DNA of 9,328 nt from NCBI GenBank assembly GCA_016786525.1, contig JAEUVW010000418.1, forward strand, positions 1 to 9,328, in the 5' to 3' direction. The position numbers and the translations under genes are program-made. How positions within the stretch are numbered: the stretch's first letter is position 1; each line of letters starts with the position of its first letter. This stretch comes from Chitinophagaceae bacterium. GTDB taxonomy: Bacteria; Bacteroidota; Bacteroidia; Chitinophagales; Chitinophagaceae. Positions 1 to 4,782 of the stretch are shown here, in pieces. The notes below the pieces were generated by a model. That model saw only the letters and a program-made list of their open reading frames with translations. It did not search any database and was not told the DNA's origin.

Positions 1-363
1 CTGATCGAAGAAATGACGCTTGCCGAAATGCTGCAGTTTCACTTCAGCTTTAAGCCGCTCCTGCCCGGCCTTTCCGTAGCACAGGTTATTGAACTGACCG
101 GGCTTCAAGCTGCTGCCGGCAGGCAGATCGGTGATTTTTCATCCGGCATGAAACAGCGGGTAAAGCTGGCCCAGGCTATTTTCAGCGACACTCCTGTGCT
201 GCTGCTGGATGAACCCTGTACGAATCTCGATCAGCAGGGGGTACAGCAATACACCGAATGGATGACGCAGTATAGCCGCGAAAGACTGGTGATCGTTGCG
301 TCCAATGAACTGCGGGAATACCAGTTTTGCAGGCATAAGATCCATATGACGGAGCTGGGTTGA
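1..363 (+). CDS. ABC transporter ATP-binding protein, C-terminal part (5' end outside window)
   Basis: This is the last 120 residues of an ABC-type ATPase, open from base 1 and ending at TGA 361-363. Visible in order are a signature motif in the form FSSGMKQR (around residues 46-53 of the fragment), a Walker B segment PVLLLDEP with the catalytic Glu, and a D-loop TNLD. The Walker A motif lies upstream of the window. The H-loop position reads VIVASNELREYQFC, so Asn stands where most ABC ATPases have the switch His. From memory, this ASN-x-x-RE-x-x-FC form recurs in a group of Bacteroidota ABC ATPases distantly like CcmA. The protein would energise transport by an unseen membrane partner, and the substrate cannot be read from this fragment. 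The family is certain; the transported substrate is unknown. The next 410 bases on this strand hold no confident gene. Confidence 0.9.
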   Translation: MIEEMTLAEMLQFHFSFKPLLPGLSVAQVIELTGLQAAAGRQIGDFSSGMKQRVKLAQAIFSDTPVLLLDEPCTNLDQQGVQQYTEWMTQYSRERLVIVASNELREYQFCRHKIHMTELG

Positions 364-364
364 T

Positions 365-512
365 CAGGCAATGGGGCAATGTGACAATTGGATAATTAGG
401 TAATTCAGCAATGTAGTAATTGGGCATAATGTGGGCAATTGGGCAATATGGTGTATGTGCATAATGTGGGCAATGTGGTAATGAGGCAATTAGATAATGA
501 GGCAATCATGAT
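365..512. repeat. Degenerate short tandem repeat tract
   Basis: About 150 bp is built from variants of an 8-10 bp unit such as GGCAATTG, GGTAATTG or GGCAATGT, read on the plus strand. One 16-bp block, GCATAATGTGGGCAAT, occurs twice exactly, at 424-439 and 459-474, 35 bp apart. Base composition is strikingly biased, with almost no C apart from the GCAA elements. Units vary too much for a CRISPR array, and there are no regular spacers. I recall similar (T)AATTGGG-type tracts in intergenic DNA of Chitinophaga-like genomes, but have not checked this. Confidence 0.6.
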
Positions 513-522
513 CGGAGTATTT

Positions 523-551
523 CCCCTCCCGGGAGGGGCTGGGGTGGGTGT
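523..551. repeat. GC-rich palindrome, Bacteroidota interspersed repeat type
   Basis: CCCCTCCC (523-530) is followed immediately by its exact complement GGGAGGGG (531-538), giving an 8-bp palindrome with no spacer. A GGGGTGGGTG tail follows at 541-550. This combination resembles a short element dispersed between genes in many Bacteroidota genomes. No U-run follows on either strand, so it is not a standard intrinsic terminator. The dispersed-repeat identity comes from memory; the palindrome itself is directly visible. Confidence 0.5.
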
Positions 552-676
552 AACCAGGGAGTAACAAACCGCCCCGTTTGAAGCCTGCCTCTTGCAAAGA
601 TTCCCATCACGGATCAATTCAGCTTCAGCAAAAAGATACTACACAAGTATACCACTTCTCCTTACGGGAGCGCCTG

Positions 677-692
677 TCCCGCTTCAGCGGGA
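677..692. repeat. Perfect 6-bp stem-loop (TCCCGC-TTCA-GCGGGA)
   Basis: TCCCGC at 677-682 and GCGGGA at 687-692 form a GC-rich stem closed by a TTCA tetraloop. No T-run follows on the plus strand, so it is more likely a small interspersed palindrome than a terminator. A second, imperfect hairpin (CTTTA/TAAAG arms, 706-726) follows 13 bp later. Confidence 0.4.
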
Positions 693-774
693 GCTTAGGG
701 CTAGACTTTAAAGGAGCCCTGTAAAGTTTTGAAGACCTCACAGGACTTTAATGATTCATCGCTAATTTTATTTC

Positions 775-885
775 ATGCAAAAATCCGGACGGATCGTAAT
801 GATCATTTCTGTGATCGTGTTGGCATTGTTCCTTCTTTTTGTGTTGCTGATGGCGGCAGCCGATCCGGCGGATGTGGATTTTTGA
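775..885 (+). CDS. Candidate small single-pass membrane peptide (36 aa)
   Basis: ATG at 775 opens a 36-codon frame ending at TGA 883-885. The peptide starts MQKSGR, followed by an uninterrupted hydrophobic stretch of about 20 residues (roughly 7-29: I, V, L, F, M and A), and ends with the acidic tail DPADVDF. Basic N-terminus, one membrane span and acidic C-terminus is what a small inner-membrane protein with its N-terminus in the cytoplasm would show. No lipobox or cleavage site is evident. The leader is A/T-rich (TAATTTTATTTC before the ATG), as is common in Bacteroidota, with no clear Shine-Dalgarno and no clear TAnnTTTG promoter. It stands alone between repeats and the convergent secreted-protein gene. 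I recognise no family. It may be a real small protein, a remnant of a larger gene, or chance; the well-placed hydrophobic stretch makes it worth recording. Confidence 0.35.
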   Translation: MQKSGRIVMIISVIVLALFLLFVLLMAAADPADVDF

Positions 886-898
886 CGCATCCGAAAGA

Positions 899-926
899 GT
901 GGCACACCCTGTACAGCGTGTACCAC
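899..926. other. Imperfect hairpin between convergent ORFs
   Basis: GTGGCACACCC (899-909) pairs with GCGTGTACCAC (916-926), with two mismatches and a 6-nt loop. It lies just past the stop codons of both the 775-885 ORF (plus) and the 945-1364 gene (minus), where a bidirectional terminator could sit. No strong T-run follows on either strand, so a terminator role is only a possibility. Confidence 0.3.
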
Positions 927-944
927 TCCTGCAGTCCGCATGCT

Positions 945-1364
945 TTACGGATTCAAGACAACGTTAATGGAAGTAGGGCTGGTAAAGGTGAAGCTAATAT
1001 GGTAGGTCGTACCATCACTAAAAGTAATCGGAGCTATTCCCGGGGAGAGCATGCAGAAGGGGTGATCAAAGTTACCGCCTGTCCGCCGGTTATACATCTT
1101 GATCCGGGATATCCAGGAGGCTCCCGGCCCTGACCATGCCGCTGTGCCGGGCGTCACCGTAGAAGGCAGCCCAAAAACAGCCCCGTACGGTGTAGTGATA
1201 TCAGATACCGCACAGGCCGGAGGGGCTGTATTGTGTCCCATCAGGACAAAAGTAAAGCTACCGGCACCCGTCTCTACATTTTGCGTAAAGGTAACGCTGC
1301 TCATTTGTGCTTTTGACACAACAGTGAGCATCATCAGTGCTACAATTGTTACTAGCTTTTTCAT
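945..1364 (-). CDS. Small secreted protein, unknown family (139 aa)
   Basis: The protein begins MKKLVTIVALMMLTVVSKAQ: two lysines, a hydrophobic core and SKA before Gln20. This is a clear Sec signal peptide of the Bacteroidota type, with likely cleavage after Ala19. The mature part (about 120 residues) is rich in Thr, Ser, Gly, Pro and aromatics, and looks like a small beta-rich domain. It has two cysteines, Cys51 and Cys104, which could form a disulfide in the periplasm or outside the cell. There is no lipobox, no C-terminal secretion-domain signature that I recognise, and no catalytic motif, so I cannot assign a function. The start is fixed by the signal peptide. Its leader lacks a convincing TAnnTTTG element. 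It is separated from the upstream GT117 gene by a strong terminator, so it is probably a single-gene transcript. Confidence 0.8.
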   Translation of the reverse strand: MKKLVTIVALMMLTVVSKAQMSSVTFTQNVETGAGSFTFVLMGHNTAPPACAVSDITTPYGAVFGLPSTVTPGTAAWSGPGASWISRIKMYNRRTGGNFDHPFCMLSPGIAPITFSDGTTYHISFTFTSPTSINVVLNP

Positions 1365-1495
1365 AAGATATACACCACTTGGTTAATATGGTATCGTAAA
1401 CTTATCAAATGCGCCCGTATCCCTAACTGAAAACTTCACGAACGGTCCCTTTTGTTTAATGAACGGGAAGCGGCTTTCCTGGTACATCAACGCAA

Positions 1496-1529
1496 AAAAG
1501 GAAGCAGGCCATCAGACCTGCTTCCTTTT
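1496..1529 (-). terminator. Intrinsic terminator after the GT117 gene
   Basis: GGAAGCAGG (1500-1508) and CCTGCTTCC (1517-1525) form a 9-bp GC-rich stem with an 8-nt loop, extended by A4/T4 flanks to 13 bp. Read on the minus strand, the stem ends in a run of six T (complement of 1494-1499), 20 bp past the 1550 stop codon. The T-run on the other side (1526-1529) means it could also act in the plus direction. Confidence 0.85.
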
Positions 1530-1549
1530 CCTATTTTTTCCTGTATCGC

Positions 1550-4500
1550 TTACTGCATGACATTTCCCATACCGGCCTGTACTTTCTGTATCAGCAGGTT
1601 GGCTTTATCCTGCAGCTCCTTGCCGGTGGCAGGGTCGCCCAGTATCGTCATATTTTGTCCCATCTGGTAGATCAGGGATGCGTTTTCACGCACCTCGTTC
1701 ACCTGGCCCGCACGCTTGTCTTCATTCAGGCTCAGGATCCAGTTGATGTCATCTTCTGCATTTTTCGCAATCTTCAGCGCCAGTTTACGGCCTTTATCTT
1801 TTGCACCGGCTGTAGTATAAGCGGCAGCCATCATAAAGCTGACACGGTCGTACTGCATGCTTTCTTCAGAGATATTGTCCATTACTTTATCCAACACCTG
1901 CAGTGCCTCAGCGTTGCGGCCGCGTGCAGTCAGGTTGTCCGCTACGCGGGCAGCACCGATACGATACGCAAAGAACATCAGCCTGTTCTTCTCGTCGAAG
2001 TATACATCTTTACGCTGTGCGTTACCCCATTGGTAGGTTTTTGTATACAGGTTCACGCATTTGTCCAGGTTGACGAAACCAGGCTCACGGTTCGGCATAT
2101 TCATGGATGCGCTGTCTACATATTTGAACGGCATCAGGCGCAGCACTACCCCATCGGTACGCATGTATTCGCTGAGGTTCAGGTAGTTGTCGCCGGGCAG
2201 GCCGCCACCGAAGCAGATCGGGCGTTTCCAGCCTTCTTTGGCAATACCGGCGATGATATTCATGATGGCCACCTGGTCTTTGGACAGGTAGGGCTTGTTC
2301 CAGGTAAAGCGCATATCGGTGCTGATCTTATTGCTGTCTGCAGCATTCAACAAGCCATTGCTGATCAGCTGATCTTTACCCGGCGTCGTTACGAAGAAGT
2401 TTTTCGTAGGCATATAGTTCACGATAGAACCGTCGTTCAATGCCTGTTTGTTTTCCGGGTTGTCGTCTGCCATGAACTTACAGATCTCTTCCAGGTTGAA
2501 GTATTTATTGCTGGGGATGCGTGGGTTTTCCAGGTAATACAGCACATTGCTCCTGTCGCCCAGGTACTTGTCGCGGCTCCACAGCATCGGTACTGCGTCA
2601 GCATCATTGACTTTGTAGTTCAGCTGATCGATATACCAGTCGATACCGAGCAGGCTGGTATTGATCGTGCGGACATCGGTACGGATGCCCTCTACTTCCT
2701 GCAGGTACCACAGCGGGTAGGTATCATTGTCTCCGAAGGTAAAGAGGATGGCATTGCTGTCGCAGGACATCAGCGCATTGTAGGCCGTGGCACGCGCCAG
2801 TGTTTTTTCAGAACGGTCATGGTCGTCCCACTCTTCGCTGGCCATCAGCACCGGTACTGCCAGCAGGCAAAGACCGATGGATGCTACCGAAGCAACGGGG
2901 TCTTTGGTCAGCCTGCGCAGCCACTGCTGCACCATCAGCACGCCCAGGCCGATCCATATGGCAAAAGCATAAGTAGCACCGGTAAAGGCGTAATCCCGTT
3001 CACGGGGTTGCAGGGGCGGCATGTTCAGGAAGATACCGATCGCAATACCGGTAAAGAAGAACAACAGGAATACGATAAAACCGTTGCGCTTGTCGCGGTT
3101 GAACTGGTACACCAGTCCCAGTACACCCAGTATAAAGGGCAGCAGGTACAATTCATTGCGGGCTTTGTTGTCGCGGTAGTTGTCCGACATCTTGTCCATG
3201 TCGCCGACTTTCGATTTATCCAGGAATTTAATACCGGTGATCCAGTTACCGTTCTTAGGCTCACCCTGGCCTTCCCAGTCATTCTGACGGCCGGAGTAGT
3301 TCCACATAAAGTAGCGCCACCACATCCAGTTCATCTGGTAGCCCATGAAGAATTTAAAGTTATCGCCGGAGGTAGGTTCGTCGTTATCCGACAGGCCCAG
3401 GTATTCTTTGTAGAACTGTGCATGTTCGCCCTGGTTGTATTCCCAGATACGGGGGAAGAAGCGGGTACGATCAAAAACGGGTTCCGCTTTTTTACCAACG
3501 ATCACATAGGCGTCTTTGCCGTTTTTCTGTGTTGCCGCATAGGTGTCTCCCGTTTTCTCCATTTTGCTCATCGGGCTGTTGTAGTCCGGGCCGAACAGCA
3601 GGGGCTGGGAGCCGAACTGCTCACGGTTTACATAGCTCAGCAGGCGGTTGGCATCATCCGGGTTCGTCATATCGATCGCCGGATCCGCTTTGGAGCGCAA
3701 TACCGGTACAATATAGCAGGAGAAACCGATCAAAATAAACAGGATACAAAGTGTACCGGTATGCAGCAGGTACTGGCCTTTCTTTTTGGCATACATCAGC
3801 AGCCAGACCAGGCCGGCAATGATGAGCAACACCAGGAAGATCGCACCGATATTAAACGGCAGGCCGAAGGAATTCACAAACAATTTATCGAAGGCAAAGG
3901 CCATTTTGGGAATACCCTGCAGTACGCCAAACTGTATAAAAGCCAGGATCACGCAGCCGATGATGAAGGCCAGGAAGGTACCGATCTTCGTTACATTGTA
4001 GCGTTTGAAGTAATACACAATCACCACGGCAGGGATAATCAGCAAGTTCAGCAAGTGAATACCCACAGACAGGCCCACCATATAGGCAATCAGCAGCAGC
4101 CACTTGTCGGCGTGCCTTTCGTGCGCCACGCCTTCCCATTTCAATACTGCCCAGAAAGAGATCGCCGTTACAAAAGAAGACGTCGCGTATACCTCTGCCT
4201 CAACAGCAGAAAACCAGAAGGTATCGGAGAAGGTATAGGCCAGGGCCCCGATAAAACCGGCGCCCATGATCAGCAGGGTCTGGTTTTTTTCCGGGTTTTC
4301 AACATCTTTGGCTACGATCAGCTTTTTTGCAAAGTAGGTAATGGTCCAGAACAGGAACAAAATCGTCAGGGCACTCATCACGGCCGAAAAGGCGTTTATC
4401 GCAAAAGCCGCATGCTGCTTATCTGCAAAAATGCCGAACATCCTTTGCAGCATCATAAACAGGGGCGCCCCGGGCGAGTGACCCACTTCCAGCTTGTAAG

Positions 4501-4624
4501 CACAGGACAGGAACTCACCACAGTCCCAGAAACTGACCGTGGGTTCCAGGGTCATGAGATAAACGATTAGGGCAATGGCTCCCGACAACCAACCACAGAG
4601 GTTGTTGATTTTGCGATAATTCAT
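1550..4624 (-). CDS. DUF2723 / GT117 family membrane glycosyltransferase (probable protein O-mannosyltransferase)
   Basis: This 1024-residue polytopic protein has the DUF2723 hallmarks near its N-terminus: a first membrane helix (about 10-28), the loop motif WDCGEF (residues 33-38, with Asp34 and Glu37 as candidate catalytic acids) and GHSPGAP (48-54). Hydrophobic segments continue to about residue 590, roughly a dozen helices. A soluble tail of about 430 residues follows. It starts near a second family hallmark, GDNDTYP (from Gly631), and ends with an alpha-helical, TPR-like stretch (about 880-960). The family is classed as GT117; human TMEM260, which shares the domain, is a protein O-mannosyltransferase. 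By analogy this enzyme would transfer a sugar from a lipid-linked donor onto exported proteins at the periplasmic face of the inner membrane. Donor and targets are not shown here. Length and start match the usual Bacteroidota form. It has its own candidate promoter and terminator. Confidence 0.88.
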   Translation of the reverse strand: MNYRKINNLCGWLSGAIALIVYLMTLEPTVSFWDCGEFLSCAYKLEVGHSPGAPLFMMLQRMFGIFADKQHAAFAINAFSAVMSALTILFLFWTITYFAKKLIVAKDVENPEKNQTLLIMGAGFIGALAYTFSDTFWFSAVEAEVYATSSFVTAISFWAVLKWEGVAHERHADKWLLLIAYMVGLSVGIHLLNLLIIPAVVIVYYFKRYNVTKIGTFLAFIIGCVILAFIQFGVLQGIPKMAFAFDKLFVNSFGLPFNIGAIFLVLLIIAGLVWLLMYAKKKGQYLLHTGTLCILFILIGFSCYIVPVLRSKADPAIDMTNPDDANRLLSYVNREQFGSQPLLFGPDYNSPMSKMEKTGDTYAATQKNGKDAYVIVGKKAEPVFDRTRFFPRIWEYNQGEHAQFYKEYLGLSDNDEPTSGDNFKFFMGYQMNWMWWRYFMWNYSGRQNDWEGQGEPKNGNWITGIKFLDKSKVGDMDKMSDNYRDNKARNELYLLPFILGVLGLVYQFNRDKRNGFIVFLLFFFTGIAIGIFLNMPPLQPRERDYAFTGATYAFAIWIGLGVLMVQQWLRRLTKDPVASVASIGLCLLAVPVLMASEEWDDHDRSEKTLARATAYNALMSCDSNAILFTFGDNDTYPLWYLQEVEGIRTDVRTINTSLLGIDWYIDQLNYKVNDADAVPMLWSRDKYLGDRSNVLYYLENPRIPSNKYFNLEEICKFMADDNPENKQALNDGSIVNYMPTKNFFVTTPGKDQLISNGLLNAADSNKISTDMRFTWNKPYLSKDQVAIMNIIAGIAKEGWKRPICFGGGLPGDNYLNLSEYMRTDGVVLRLMPFKYVDSASMNMPNREPGFVNLDKCVNLYTKTYQWGNAQRKDVYFDEKNRLMFFAYRIGAARVADNLTARGRNAEALQVLDKVMDNISEESMQYDRVSFMMAAAYTTAGAKDKGRKLALKIAKNAEDDINWILSLNEDKRAGQVNEVRENASLIYQMGQNMTILGDPATGKELQDKANLLIQKVQAGMGNVMQ

Positions 4625-4653
4625 TCAGTGATCGAATTTTAGATGATTGGCAA

Positions 4654-4680
4654 CAAAAATAAAAAAATAAGGATACCAAA
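4654..4680 (-). promoter_or_regulatory. Candidate promoter for the GT117 gene
   Basis: On the minus strand, TATTTTTG (complement of 4654-4661) fits the Bacteroidota -7 consensus TAnnTTTG exactly, 29 bp before the ATG at 4624. A TTTG (complement of 4677-4680) lies 15 bp upstream, slightly closer than the usual 17-23 bp. The region is A/T-rich, so chance matches are possible. Confidence 0.4.
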
Positions 4681-4690
4681 AGACAGTTAG

Positions 4691-4716
4691 CGGTATTTTG
4701 CCTAAATTAAATACCG
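4691..4716. promoter_or_regulatory. Inverted repeat over a second candidate promoter
   Basis: CGGTATTT (4691-4698) and AAATACCG (4709-4716) form a perfect 8-bp dyad with a 10-bp spacer. On the minus strand TAATTTAG (complement of 4702-4709, one mismatch from TAnnTTTG) falls inside it, with TTTG (complement of 4727-4730) 17 bp upstream, a normal spacing. The dyad could be an operator over a distal GT117 promoter, or a weak 3' hairpin for the peptidase gene; no T-run supports the latter. Confidence 0.35.
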
Positions 4717-4782
4717 TTGAAACCGCCAAAGTAACCCTATTAATACACGCGGTTCCGGAAAAGGTTCATATATACTGCAACT

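Larger units (their letters stand above)
364..774. other. Gene-free spacer with repeats and hairpins
   Basis: No convincing coding sequence is visible between the ABC ATPase stop and the small ORF at 775. The spacer is a patchwork: a degenerate AT-rich repeat tract, then a GC-rich palindrome, then short stem-loops at 565-580, 677-692 and 706-726. Open frames across it on either strand translate to low-complexity peptides rich in N, Y, P and C, with no family resemblance. It looks like a site where small dispersed repeats have accumulated. Confidence 0.6.

Noticed and set aside
182..505. Minus-strand open frame across the repeat tract and the ABC gene
   Set aside because: Its translation is a low-complexity product of the repeat tract (PHYLIASLPH-like) and overlaps the ABC ATPase.
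365..512. Possible CRISPR array
   Set aside because: Units are 8-10 bp, degenerate and contiguous, with no unique spacers of constant length and no cas genes nearby.
729..1133. 134-codon plus-strand open frame
   Set aside because: It overlaps the start region of the small membrane ORF in another frame and the 3' part of the secreted-protein gene. Its composition is unlike a protein, and the minus-strand gene has a signal peptide that settles the strand.
1655..4570. Very long open frame on the plus strand
   Set aside because: It lies entirely opposite the GT117 gene in the complementary codon register, its translation is rich in H, Q and V with no recognisable domain, and the minus strand gives a clear family protein.
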